A DNA stretch of 64,000 nt from Lentzea pudingi (GTDB taxonomy: Bacteria; Actinomycetota; Actinomycetes; Mycobacteriales; Pseudonocardiaceae), in assembly GCF_014646255.1 (NCBI RefSeq), contig NZ_BMNC01000007.1, positions 165,771-229,770 on the forward strand, given 5' to 3'. The translations under genes were made by a program, and so were the position numbers. The notes beneath the pieces were generated by a model. The model did no database searches. It saw nothing but the letters and a program-made list of their open reading frames with translations, and was not told the DNA's origin. Below, in pieces: positions 46,700-56,381 of this stretch (positions are counted from its first letter, which is position 1; each line of letters begins with the position of its first letter).

Positions 46700-47947
46700 G
46701 TGAAAACCATCGCCGGACTGGTCGGGCTCACCGCGCTCGCCCTCACCCTGAGTCCCGCCGTCGCCCACGCGCAGGACGCGAACTGCTACGACACCTCCGT
46801 CCCGCTGACCGTCGAGGAGCAGCGGCTCGACGACACGCTCGTCACAAGCGGCCCCGCCGTCGGCCCGTCGCTCGTGCGGCTCGCCGGTTTCGACGGCCGC
46901 GTCACGGACTTCACCGCCAGGCTCTGCCGCCAGGTCGTGCCGAAGCAGGCACAGCAGTTCGTGGAACGCGAAGGCAACGCGCTGTGGAAGGCGGCCGTCG
47001 CCCGCGCCCAGAGCACAACACCCGTGACACACGACGCCTACGACGACCGCCCGCTCTACTGGGCACGACTGCAGCTCAGCTCCGCGCTGCGCCAGTGGAA
47101 GCCGCGGTTCGCGATCTCACCGGCCGACCGCGCGACGCTGATCCAGAAGTTCGACTGGGCCTCGCGCGGCCTGAGCGACTCGGCGTTCCCCAGCAGGCCC
47201 GGCGTGCGCAAGGTCGCCGTCACCGGCTTCGACCCGTTCCAGCTCACCGGCGTGAACGTGCGGCGCGCCAACCCGGCCGGTGCCGCGGCGTTGCAGCTCG
47301 ACGGCCGTGAGATCTCCACGCCGACCGGCAAGGTCGTGCTGCAGGCCGCGGTGCTTCCCGTGCTGTGGGGCGGGTTCGACGAGGGTGTCGTCGAACGGTT
47401 CTACGGCTTGGCGTTGGAGCAGAAACCCGACGCGTTCGTGACGATCAGCCAGGGCAGGCCCGGCCGGTTCGACGTCGAACGGTGGGCGGCGCGCTGGCGC
47501 GGTGGCTTCGCGGACAACAACAACGTCAACTCGTACGGCAGCGTCCCGAACGCGGCGGGCTGGCCGCAGCCCGGGAACGAGTTCATCGAGACGACCCTGC
47601 CGTTCCAGAAGATGATCGACGCGGGCACCGGCCCGTTCGCGGTGAACTACAACCCGGCCTTCTGCGAGTGGGTCGTCGTCGGTTCGCAGCAGTCGTGCCG
47701 CACCGACCAGCCGACGCCGGGCAGGACCGCCGCGTCCGGTGGCGGCGGTGACTACCTCTCCAACGAGAGCATGTACCGGGCCAACCGGCTGCGAATCGGT
47801 TACGGCGCAACGAACGTCCTCGGCGGACATCTCCACACGCCGGTGCTCGGACAGCCCGCCGACCCGGCCGCGCTGACCGATCCGGCCTTCGAAAAGCAGC
47901 GTCGGGACATCGCCGATCAGGTGAAGGCCCTAGTCTCTGTGGTGTGA
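46700..47947 (+). CDS. Secreted pyroglutamyl-peptidase-like (C15-fold) protein
   Basis: 415 residues from the GTG at 46700. A signal peptide (about 1-24, TALALTLSPAVAHA) is followed by an actinobacterial N-terminal part, then a C15-type domain starting near residue 170 (KVAVTGFDPFQLTGVNVRRA). PDAFVTISQGRPGRFDVERW keeps the Glu (E260), and GGHLHTP keeps the His (H379). The position of the nucleophilic Cys reads GGDYLSNESMYRANR, with Ser354 instead of Cys. It may be inactive, a serine variant, or a peptide-binding protein. Its setting beside pxpA and a monocarboxylate symporter fits pyroglutamate release outside the cell. The stop overlaps the next start. Confidence 0.75.
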   Translation: MKTIAGLVGLTALALTLSPAVAHAQDANCYDTSVPLTVEEQRLDDTLVTSGPAVGPSLVRLAGFDGRVTDFTARLCRQVVPKQAQQFVEREGNALWKAAVARAQSTTPVTHDAYDDRPLYWARLQLSSALRQWKPRFAISPADRATLIQKFDWASRGLSDSAFPSRPGVRKVAVTGFDPFQLTGVNVRRANPAGAAALQLDGREISTPTGKVVLQAAVLPVLWGGFDEGVVERFYGLALEQKPDAFVTISQGRPGRFDVERWAARWRGGFADNNNVNSYGSVPNAAGWPQPGNEFIETTLPFQKMIDAGTGPFAVNYNPAFCEWVVVGSQQSCRTDQPTPGRTAASGGGGDYLSNESMYRANRLRIGYGATNVLGGHLHTPVLGQPADPAALTDPAFEKQRRDIADQVKALVSVV

Positions 47948-48786
47948 CTCGTGTGCGGCTGGCGGTGGCAATTGTCCTGAGCGCGTTGACCCTGTCCGCG
48001 TGCGCGATCCAGGTGGGTGGCCAGGCGGTCCCCGGACCGTTGCCGTCCACTGCCTCCGCCTCCGCGCCCGCACTGCCGAAATCGGGGCAGTGCATGAACG
48101 CCTACGAGCTGAAGGTGCTGCAGTGCACCGAATCGCACGAGGCCGAGGTCATGAGCGTCGGTGAGCTCACCGGCCTGCCCACGACCTACCCGGACACGCA
48201 GGCGCTGCGCAAGGCCGCGCTCCCGCCGTGCCGCCAGACGCTCAGCGAGTACCTGGGCAGCGGCGACTCGGACTCGACGCGCCTGCGGGTCTGGGCGTTC
48301 TGGCCGAACGAGCAGGGCTGGAAGGACGGCCAGCGCTGGCGGCTGTGCACCGTCGTGGAGATCAGCCCGGACGAGAAGCCGCTGGCGCGCAAGGGTTCCG
48401 TGAGGGACGTGCTGAAGGGCAACGGCTTCGGCACCTTCCAGACCTGCACGCAGGGTTCGCCGTCGAAGGACCAGGAGGTCAAGGTCGTCGCCTGCACCAC
48501 CGCGCACATGGCGGAGGCAGTGCCCGGCGGCGTCGTGTCGCTCGGCAAGTCGACCGACCCCGCTCCGTCCAAGGAGCAGATGAACTCGATCGCGACCGAG
48601 AAGTGCACCAAGGCCGTGCACGACTACCTGGGCTCGACCAAGCGCTCGGACGTGTTCCCGGCGTGGCGCAACCCGGGCTCCCAGGCCTGGTCAGAGGGAT
48701 GGACCAACGCCGTCTGCTACGCGGAGGCCACCAAGACCTTCAACGGCACCCTCCTCGGCATCCGGGACAACCCGCTCCCGAACTGA
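47944..48786 (+). CDS. Septum-formation-type lipoprotein
   Basis: 280 residues. A lipobox ends the signal (TLSAC, C20). Two repeats of a Cys-containing domain follow: SGQCMNAYELKVLQCTESHE to LPPCRQTLSEYLGS, then FQTCTQGSPS to VVACTTAHMAEAVPGG and EKCTKAVHDYLGS. This Cys pattern with C-x-x-x-H-E-A-E matches the septum_form domain found in actinobacterial surface proteins. Four pairs of cysteines probably form disulfides outside the membrane. Function in division is not proven for the family. The GTG start overlaps the peptidase-like gene stop. Confidence 0.78.
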   Translation: MTRVRLAVAIVLSALTLSACAIQVGGQAVPGPLPSTASASAPALPKSGQCMNAYELKVLQCTESHEAEVMSVGELTGLPTTYPDTQALRKAALPPCRQTLSEYLGSGDSDSTRLRVWAFWPNEQGWKDGQRWRLCTVVEISPDEKPLARKGSVRDVLKGNGFGTFQTCTQGSPSKDQEVKVVACTTAHMAEAVPGGVVSLGKSTDPAPSKEQMNSIATEKCTKAVHDYLGSTKRSDVFPAWRNPGSQAWSEGWTNAVCYAEATKTFNGTLLGIRDNPLPN

Positions 48787-48855
48787 CCCGGCGATCACGA
48801 CCATCAAAATGGCGGCCAGGGACAGCACGAGCATCGCGATTCCGGCGATTCCCAC
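48691..48855 (-). CDS. Possible 54-aa small membrane protein
   Basis: From GTG 48855: MGIAGIAMLVLSLAAILMVV then a short soluble tail of about 32 residues. One strong membrane helix, and GGGAGG 7 nt before the start. The last two thirds overlap the end of the septum-type lipoprotein gene on the other strand, so that tail may be shadow coding. Too short to judge by composition; translation evidence would decide. Confidence 0.35.
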   Translation of the reverse strand: MGIAGIAMLVLSLAAILMVVIAGSVRERVVPDAEEGAVEGLGGLRVADGVGPSL

Positions 48856-48985
48856 GGCACACCTCCCTCTCCGCCTCAGTGACGATCTTTGTGATCGTCA
48901 TCACACATCTAAGACGTTCCCGGAAGGGGCCGGGTTCATTCCTGGAGCAAGACCGTTTCCATCAATTCGCTGACGGTCCCCAGGC

Positions 48986-49057
48986 TTGTCCACAGCTATC
49001 CACAACGTGTGCACAAAGCCGTCCACAACTGTGGACAACTTCGTCTCATGTGGACGA
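48986..49057. promoter_or_regulatory. Cluster of six DnaA-box-like sites
   Basis: Sites: TTGTCCACA (48986-48994), CTATCCACA (48996-49004), TTGTGCACA (minus, 49008-49016), CCGTCCACA (49019-49027), TTGTCCACA (minus, 49030-49038) and TCGTCCACA (minus, 49049-49057). Two equal the preferred actinobacterial box exactly; the others differ at one or two permissive positions. The cluster lies in the gap between convergent genes, with no dnaA or dnaN nearby, so it is not the chromosomal origin as usually organised. Confidence 0.75.
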
Positions 49058-49071
49058 TGAGCTGCGCTGAC

Positions 49072-49281
49072 TCAGAGAAGATTGCTGCACAGGACCACTC
49101 CGGCGACCCCGCCGACCGCTAAACCGGCCAGGAACACGAGCGTGAAGCGCCACCACGGCGTGCGAGCCGGCGGGGCGGGCGGGACCGGGTAGTAGCGCAC
49201 GATCCCGGTGGACGGTCCGACCTCCACATCACGCGTCGAACCGTCGAAGTTCAGCCCGCCGGGGAAGTCGTCCTGAGTCAC
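49072..49281 (-). CDS. Small single-pass membrane protein (69 aa)
   Basis: 69 residues: a soluble N-terminal part (MTQDDFPGGLNFDGSTRDVE), a proline-rich PVPPAPPARTPWW segment, and a C-terminal helix (RFTLVFLAGLAVGGVAGVVL). The family is not recognised. The GTG start has only a weak ribosome-binding site. It lies directly downstream of the pckG terminator and its end adjoins the DnaA-box cluster. Confidence 0.55.
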   Translation of the reverse strand: MTQDDFPGGLNFDGSTRDVEVGPSTGIVRYYPVPPAPPARTPWWRFTLVFLAGLAVGGVAGVVLCSNLL

Positions 49282-49303
49282 ACGACCAGTAGTACCCCAA
49301 GAA

Positions 49304-49339
49304 GAAGCCCCACCGGTCGCCGTTGACCGATGGGGCTTC
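49304..49339 (-). terminator. Terminator of pckG
   Basis: GAAGCCCCACCGGTC (49304-49318) and GACCGATGGGGCTTC (49325-49339) form a 15-bp stem with one mismatch; TTCTT follows on the minus strand. It starts 17 bp after the pckG stop. Confidence 0.85.
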
Positions 49340-49356
49340 GAAACACCTGGGACTGA

Positions 49357-51168
<1,812 letters not shown>

Positions 51169-51421
51169 CTCGTCTCGTCTCCTGACTGAACGCCTCGGCA
51201 ACCCGAGCACGTGGTGGTCCGGTGCAGGACTGCGTCGTCCTCGGGAATAGCTCACGACGCCCGGTGGGGCCGGGCGTACGTGGAAGGGGATGGACCGAGG
51301 TTAGCCCGGTGAATGGCAGGTAAAGCACCCCCAGCCTGTCGCTTCCCTCACAAAACCGATTCTGTAATCGATTCAGCACTCGGACGGCGTTAAGGCGGGC
51401 TTGAGGTGGGAAAAACACAAG

Positions 51422-51455
51422 AGGCCCCGGTGCGGTTCTCACCACACCGGGGCCT
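51422..51455 (-). terminator. Terminator of the Ca-binding-loop gene
   Basis: AGGCCCCGGTG (51422-51432) pairs perfectly with CACCGGGGCCT (51445-51455). On the minus strand CTTGTGTTTTT follows. It lies 25 bp after the stop codon at 51480. Confidence 0.85.
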
Positions 51456-51479
51456 GTGACCTGCGCTTCAGTTCTGCGA

Positions 51480-52166
51480 TCAGTTCGGGCTGATCCACTG
51501 CCCCGTCGTGGAATCGATTCGGACGACTCCGTCGAACCGTTCTTCCTCGAGCCAGTCGTCCGAGTCGTCCAGAATGCCGCTCTTCGAGTCCGTCACGTAC
51601 CGGCCGTCGGCCTCGATGTGCCCGTGCTCGACCTCGACCCAGTCGTCACCGCGGTGTTCCGACATCGTGACCTCGCCGGATCGTGTGATCTCGGTCGCCA
51701 CGTCGGCCTTGCCGTCGCCGTTCGAGTCCGTGAACAACCACGTGTCACCGGCGTCGTCCCGGACGACCGCGGTGTCCGCCTTGCCGTCTCCGTCGGTGTC
51801 CTCGGTCGCCCGCCCGACGTTTCGTTCGCCATCGCCGGTGTCAACGACAATCGCCTGAGTGGGCGAGGAATTCGTCTTTTCCTGCCGCGAGTCGTTCGGG
51901 TCGACGGCGACCCACTCACCGGAATTCTCCTCGAACCGGGCCTGGCTCAGGAGATTGCCGTCCTTGTCGAACGTGCTCATCAGATCGGCGTCACCGTCGC
52001 CGTTCGTGTCGGTGAACGCGAGATGGCCACCGTCATCGGTCTCGACGACGGCGGAGTCGTTCACGCCGTCCCGGTCGAGGTCGAAGGTGACGTCGGCGGT
52101 GTACTCCTCATCCTCGACGGTGACCTTCAGCTCGGCGTCGGCCGCACCGTTCTCGTCGATGTACAC
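51480..52166 (-). CDS. Acidic protein with EF-hand-like calcium loops (DUF6802-like)
   Basis: 228 residues, very acidic. Four DxDxDG-type loops are visible: FDLDRDGVNDSAVV, FTDTNGDGDADLMS, TEDTDGDGKADTAVV and FTDSNGDGKADVAT, spaced as in FG-GAP/EF-hand-like repeats. It lacks a signal peptide and a membrane helix. Related actinobacterial proteins are annotated as DUF6802 or calcium-binding; calcium binding is inferred from the loops. GC content is lower than in the neighbours. The ATG start at 52166 is preceded by TAGGAGGTGTGTCCC, a strong ribosome-binding site. Monocistronic. Confidence 0.75.
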   Translation of the reverse strand: MYIDENGAADAELKVTVEDEEYTADVTFDLDRDGVNDSAVVETDDGGHLAFTDTNGDGDADLMSTFDKDGNLLSQARFEENSGEWVAVDPNDSRQEKTNSSPTQAIVVDTGDGERNVGRATEDTDGDGKADTAVVRDDAGDTWLFTDSNGDGKADVATEITRSGEVTMSEHRGDDWVEVEHGHIEADGRYVTDSKSGILDDSDDWLEEERFDGVVRIDSTTGQWISPN

Positions 52167-52265
52167 CGGGACACACCTCCTACTTGCTCATGTACCGGTA
52201 TGACCCACGTTATGCCGGTTTGGTTCCGTCGCCAACCTCGCGCCGGTCGACCTGGGGAGAACGCC

Positions 52266-52649
52266 ATGAACGACCTGCCGGAAATCAGCTACGCGGCGAA
52301 GACGAACGAGTGCGAGATCGCGGGGTCCACCACCTGCTTCGAGCGGATCGCCGATCTGATCGACTCGGGCACCGGCCGGATCGCCGCAGCGGTGCACGAC
52401 CCCGCGCCCTACGACGCCGCGCCGGCGAAGTTGACGGTGCGCCGAACGGAAGGGCTGGTCAGGGTGCTGGTGAGCGACGACGAGGTCGTCATCGAGGGCG
52501 GCGCCGAGTCGCTGGCCGTTCTCGCGGACAGCCTGCGCGGGCCGGTCGACCTCGTGAACGGCTCCTACCACGTGCACATCGAGTACTTCCCCGACCACTT
52601 CTACCTCGCCGAGGACTCGCATCCGCTGGTCGTGCGGTGGGTGGCCTAG
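52266..52649 (+). CDS. Imm32-like immunity protein
   Basis: 127 residues from ATG 52266. The second half (VVIEGGAESLAVLADSLRGP, HVHIEYFPDHFYLAEDSHPL) resembles the Imm32 immunity family, which is found beside polymorphic-toxin genes and often alone. No toxin gene is present here, so it would be an orphan. Assignment is by pattern only and could be wrong. The end lies 4 bp past the stop of the convergent dynamin gene. Confidence 0.6.
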   Translation: MNDLPEISYAAKTNECEIAGSTTCFERIADLIDSGTGRIAAAVHDPAPYDAAPAKLTVRRTEGLVRVLVSDDEVVIEGGAESLAVLADSLRGPVDLVNGSYHVHIEYFPDHFYLAEDSHPLVVRWVA

Positions 52650-54466
52650 GCGCGGTCGCGGACCGAACGGATGCGGCCCAGTAGCTCCTCCGCCTTCGAC
52701 CGCCCCTGCTCCACCTCGGCGAGCTGACGGGTCGCGGACTGCAGTTCGCGGCCCCGTTCGCCGGCCTCCATGCGCAGCGCGCGGTCGACCTCGCGCAGCT
52801 CCGCCTCGATGGCCTCGATGCGCTTGGCCAAGGCCTCGTCCAGAGCGAGCGACAGGGCCTGTTCGGCCTCGATCAGCTGTTCGGCGGCCAGTTGGTCCAC
52901 TGTGGAGCGGGCGTCCGCGATGGCGTCGGAGAGCCACTGCTTGACGTGCTGCTTTTCTGCCGTGTGGGTGCGGGTGCGGGCCATCCACCAGCCTGCGCCC
53001 AGGCCCAGTGCGATGGTGACGGGCAGGACGATCGGGTTCAGCGCGGCTATGCCGAGGCCGGCCAGCGGCATGACGGCGAGCTTGCCCGCGCCCAGGCCGC
53101 CGGAGACGCCCATGAAGACCAGCAGCTTGTCTTCGGCTGTCGGTGGGCGCTTTTCCTTGGGGCGCAGGATGACCGGGGGTTGTTCGCCCCGTGCGAACTG
53201 GCCTCGGATCAGGGTCAGTTCTTCCTGGCTGAACAGGGTGGCCAGCACCGCGTCGGTCACCTGGGAGAGGCGTGCGGACAGGGCTGTGGAGATGCGGCCC
53301 GACACGACCTGCAGTGCCGTGTCGACCTGTTGGGGCAGTGCGGCCAGGGCCGTGCGGTCGGCCGCGTCGATGGCCTGGCGGTACCAGGTCTGCAGGTCGC
53401 GCATTTGGCGGGAGATCTCGTGGGAGTTCTCGATGCGGGCGCGTTGGACCTCGCCGCGCAGGCGGACCTGCCAGCCGCGCGTCGAGGAACGGCGTTCGGT
53501 CTGGAGTTCTTCGCGGCGGGCGCGCAGGACGGCGGCCTCGTCCTCGCCCACGGACAGGGCGCGCTTCTCGTGTTCGAGGCGGATTTCCAGTTCGGCCAGG
53601 ACTGTCGTCAACGCGCGCAGGGCGTTGGCCTCGGCGAGCATGCCGGCGCGTCCCGTGACGAGTTCCTGCAGGGCGGTCTGCAGAAATGAGATGCCGGAGC
53701 GTTCGCGGAGCATCGAGGCCGCGTCCGGGTTCGGGGCCTGGGCGGCCATGCCGAACATGCGGGACGACACCGGGTACCAGGTGGCGTCGGCGAAACGGGG
53801 GGCGTGTTCGGCGAGCAAGGCCTGGTTCGCGTCGAGGACCTGGCGCCAGCCCCGGTACTGGTCGGTCTTGGTCAGCGCGAAGACGACGGTCTCGACGCGG
53901 TCGCCCACGCGCTTGAGGAAGTCCAGCTCACCGCGGGTGAACGGCGACGAGGCGTCCACGACGAAGATCAGGGCGGTGGCGGAGGTGACGGCTTCGAGCG
54001 CCAGTTCGCCGTGCACGGACTCCAGGCCGCCGACGCCGGGGGTGTCCACGACGGACATCCGTTCCAGCAACGGGATCGGCGCGTCGACCTCGACGTAGCG
54101 CGGGGGCAGCTCGCCCTCGGGCAGGTCGTGGGCGGCGGAGACCCAGTTGATCAGCGCGGGCAGCGGGAAGCTGACCGGCGCGAGCAGGCCGGGGTAGCAG
54201 GCGCGGGCCGCCCAGGACGGGCCGTGCTGGAAGACGAGGTAGGTCGAGGTGGCCACGTCGGCGTCGACCGGCGAGAGTCCCGGGGCCGACAGCAGAGCGT
54301 TGACCAGCGACGACTTGCCGCGGTTCGTCTCGCCGACGATCACGACCGACGACACCTCCGGCGCCGCTCGCCGCGTCACCCAGTCAGCCATCGACGGGTC
54401 GAGCTCGCGTACGAGAGAGGTGAGACGTTCGCGCGTCTGCCGGACCGTCTGCGAGAGGTTGCTCAT
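52646..54466 (-). CDS. Dynamin-like GTPase (second copy, with membrane hairpin)
   Basis: 606 residues from the ATG at 54466. G1 is VGETNRGKSSLVNAL (about 44-58), G3 is VVDTPGVGG (D140), and G4 is LTKTD (198-201). A long coiled-coil follows (EIRLEHEKRALSVGEDEAAV onward). Two hydrophobic segments near 435-485 (VSGGLGAGKLAVMPLAGLGI; ALGLGAGWWMA) form a paddle-like membrane hairpin, then another coiled-coil. It belongs to the bacterial dynamin group of actinomycetes, such as Streptomyces DynA/DynB and mycobacterial IniA/IniC, which remodel membranes. The ATG overlaps the GrpE-like stop by 4 bp. GTPase activity is likely since all motifs are intact. Confidence 0.87.
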   Translation of the reverse strand: MSNLSQTVRQTRERLTSLVRELDPSMADWVTRRAAPEVSSVVIVGETNRGKSSLVNALLSAPGLSPVDADVATSTYLVFQHGPSWAARACYPGLLAPVSFPLPALINWVSAAHDLPEGELPPRYVEVDAPIPLLERMSVVDTPGVGGLESVHGELALEAVTSATALIFVVDASSPFTRGELDFLKRVGDRVETVVFALTKTDQYRGWRQVLDANQALLAEHAPRFADATWYPVSSRMFGMAAQAPNPDAASMLRERSGISFLQTALQELVTGRAGMLAEANALRALTTVLAELEIRLEHEKRALSVGEDEAAVLRARREELQTERRSSTRGWQVRLRGEVQRARIENSHEISRQMRDLQTWYRQAIDAADRTALAALPQQVDTALQVVSGRISTALSARLSQVTDAVLATLFSQEELTLIRGQFARGEQPPVILRPKEKRPPTAEDKLLVFMGVSGGLGAGKLAVMPLAGLGIAALNPIVLPVTIALGLGAGWWMARTRTHTAEKQHVKQWLSDAIADARSTVDQLAAEQLIEAEQALSLALDEALAKRIEAIEAELREVDRALRMEAGERGRELQSATRQLAEVEQGRSKAEELLGRIRSVRDRA

Positions 54467-54828
54467 CGGGCCGTGTAGACCGTCACGATCGGAGCCCGCA
54501 GCACGCGGCCGCGGTCGCAGAAGCCGGGTACCTCGGTCTCGGCGACCAGGCCCTGCAGCGCCAGGTCGTCGGTCGGCACGGCGCCACCGGCCTCGTGCCG
54601 CGACGGGTCGAACCGCTCGCCGTCCACCCTCAGCGCCGTGACGCCGATGGACGACAGGCCTTCCTCGATGCGTTCGACCACGCCCGCACTGGCGCGGTCC
54701 AGCGCGTACAGGCACAGCTGGACCAGCGCGCGGCGTTCGGCCAGCGCCTGGTCGAGCAGCTCGTCGGCAATGGTCTCCACACCGTCGTCCGACGCCAGCC
54801 CGGTGTGTTCGGTTCCGTTCACGCTCAT
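54463..54828 (-). CDS. GrpE-like protein within the dynamin operon
   Basis: 121 residues from the ATG at 54828. The N-terminal helix (DELLDQALAERRALVQLCLY) and C-terminal wing (GERFDPSRHEAGGAVPTDDL, VAETEVPGFCDRGRVLRAPI) match the GrpE fold, which exchanges nucleotide on Hsp70. It is shorter than ordinary GrpE and no dnaK is nearby. It overlaps both neighbours by 4 bp, so all three genes are translationally coupled. It may serve an Hsp70-type partner elsewhere or act with the GTPases. A GrpE-like protein coupled to dynamins is known from actinobacterial loci with Hsp70-like genes; here the Hsp70 is absent. Confidence 0.78.
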   Translation of the reverse strand: MSVNGTEHTGLASDDGVETIADELLDQALAERRALVQLCLYALDRASAGVVERIEEGLSSIGVTALRVDGERFDPSRHEAGGAVPTDDLALQGLVAETEVPGFCDRGRVLRAPIVTVYTAR

Positions 54829-56345
54829 CGGTGCCCCCCAGCACGTAGTTGCTGCCAGATGAGGAAATACGCCCGGTGGACGACGTGCGCCACCCGAGCC
54901 TGCGCGGGAGTCGCGCCGAAGGAGGCGAACGAACGCCACCACCCGGCCCGTTCCAGCGCGAACGCCACCAGCTCCGCACCCGGCCTGCCCGGCATGCCCA
55001 GCTGGGCGGCGACGTCCGGGGTGCTGCCGACGCGCAGCACCTCCTCCGTCAGGTCCGGGGCCAGGGTGACGGCGCCGGACGAGACCAGCGTCAACGCCTC
55101 CAGCAGCCGCAGCTGATGGGCCTCGGGACGGGCCAGCAGGAGTTCGATCGCGTCGTGCACGCGCTGCCGTTCGCCGGCATCACCCGCGGCCAGCGACGTG
55201 ACGGAGGCCAGCGCGGCGGCGGCCTTGATGCCGTCGGCACGTGCCCGGAAGACCGCGTCCAACCGGCCTCGGACCTCGGCGAACCCGGACGCGTCGAACA
55301 GCACCCGCCGCAACGCGCCGGCGGGCAACGCGGGTTCGGCGTCCAACGCCTCCAGCGCGCGGCCGATGCCGTAGAGGTCGAGCTTCTCCAGCAACCGGGA
55401 GCGCACACCGGCCGCCACGTCGCACTCCCACGACGTGAAGAGGTCGCCGGACATCAGCATCATCGTGCGGGTGTCCGCGTCCAGCGCCGCCAAGGCCCGC
55501 AACGCCTCCGCGTCCGCCGACGTGAACTCACCGGTCTCCGCGGACTCGGCGAGCAGGCTGATCACCGGCAGCACGTCGGCCACCCTCGGCTTGAGCAATT
55601 CGGCCTGCTTCGCCGCGAGGATCTGCGCGGCCCGCCAGACGTCACCCTCCGAGCCCTCGACGGTCTCCGGCGCGACGGCGTCGACCTTGTTCAGCGCGGC
55701 GATGGCGTTGACCGGGCCTGCCTCGCGGGACGCGGTCGCGGCGGAGAAAGCGGCCAACGTCGAATGGTCGTCCGCGCGCACGCCCTGCGTCACGACGTAG
55801 AGAACGGCTTCCGCGCCGGCGACCGCGTTGCGCGACACGGGATCCAGCAGTTCCTCGGTGCGTGCGACCGACGCCGCGTCCAGCGAACCGAGCCCTGGCG
55901 TGTCGATGACGGTGATGTCGCGCAGCACGGCGTTCGTCAGGTACGCCTCGATGTGCGAGACGCCTTCAACACCAAGAGAAGCGGGGATCATGCCGTTGGC
56001 GTCGAACGGCAGCACCTGCCGTCTGCCGTCGCGCAGCACCACTTCGATGCGGTCGACCGTGCCGTACTGGTAGCGCGTCACGAGCCGCGTGCACTCGCCG
56101 ATGTCGGTGGGCGCGACCCGGCGTCCGATCAACGCGTTCACCAACGTCGACTTGCCGGACTTGATCCGGCCGGCGACCGCGACCTGCAACGGCGCGTGCA
56201 GGCGGCGCAGCACCTCCTGGAAACCGGCGGCGGTCTGCGGCGAGACCTGGGGTTGCAGGGCAGCGCACAGGTTGGCCACCGCCGCGCACAGCGGACCGGC
56301 CAGTTGTTGTCCCTGCAACGCCGTCACGAGCACTGATCGTGCCAC
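54825..56345 (-). CDS. Dynamin-like GTPase (first gene of operon)
   Basis: 506 residues from the GTG at 56345. G1 is VAGRIKSGKSTLVNALIG (about 58-74), G2 a Thr in GECTRLVT, G3 is VIDTPGLGS (D148), and G4 is ALNKVD (219-222). A helical middle domain follows (ARTEELLDPV, RRVLFDASGFAEVRGRLDAV), without clear membrane helices, so it may be the soluble partner of the second dynamin. The pair with a GrpE-like gene between is laid out with 4-bp overlaps. Related actinobacterial pairs act in sporulation septation or cell-envelope stress. Confidence 0.86.
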   Translation of the reverse strand: MARSVLVTALQGQQLAGPLCAAVANLCAALQPQVSPQTAAGFQEVLRRLHAPLQVAVAGRIKSGKSTLVNALIGRRVAPTDIGECTRLVTRYQYGTVDRIEVVLRDGRRQVLPFDANGMIPASLGVEGVSHIEAYLTNAVLRDITVIDTPGLGSLDAASVARTEELLDPVSRNAVAGAEAVLYVVTQGVRADDHSTLAAFSAATASREAGPVNAIAALNKVDAVAPETVEGSEGDVWRAAQILAAKQAELLKPRVADVLPVISLLAESAETGEFTSADAEALRALAALDADTRTMMLMSGDLFTSWECDVAAGVRSRLLEKLDLYGIGRALEALDAEPALPAGALRRVLFDASGFAEVRGRLDAVFRARADGIKAAAALASVTSLAAGDAGERQRVHDAIELLLARPEAHQLRLLEALTLVSSGAVTLAPDLTEEVLRVGSTPDVAAQLGMPGRPGAELVAFALERAGWWRSFASFGATPAQARVAHVVHRAYFLIWQQLRAGGHR

Positions 56346-56381
56346 GGTTTGTGTGCGTGCGTGCGCGGGTAGCCACAGCTC

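Noticed and set aside
48986..49057. Chromosomal replication origin (oriC)
   Set aside because: Only six boxes in 72 bp, no dnaA/dnaN/rpmH neighbours and no AT-rich unwinding region; described instead as an isolated box cluster.
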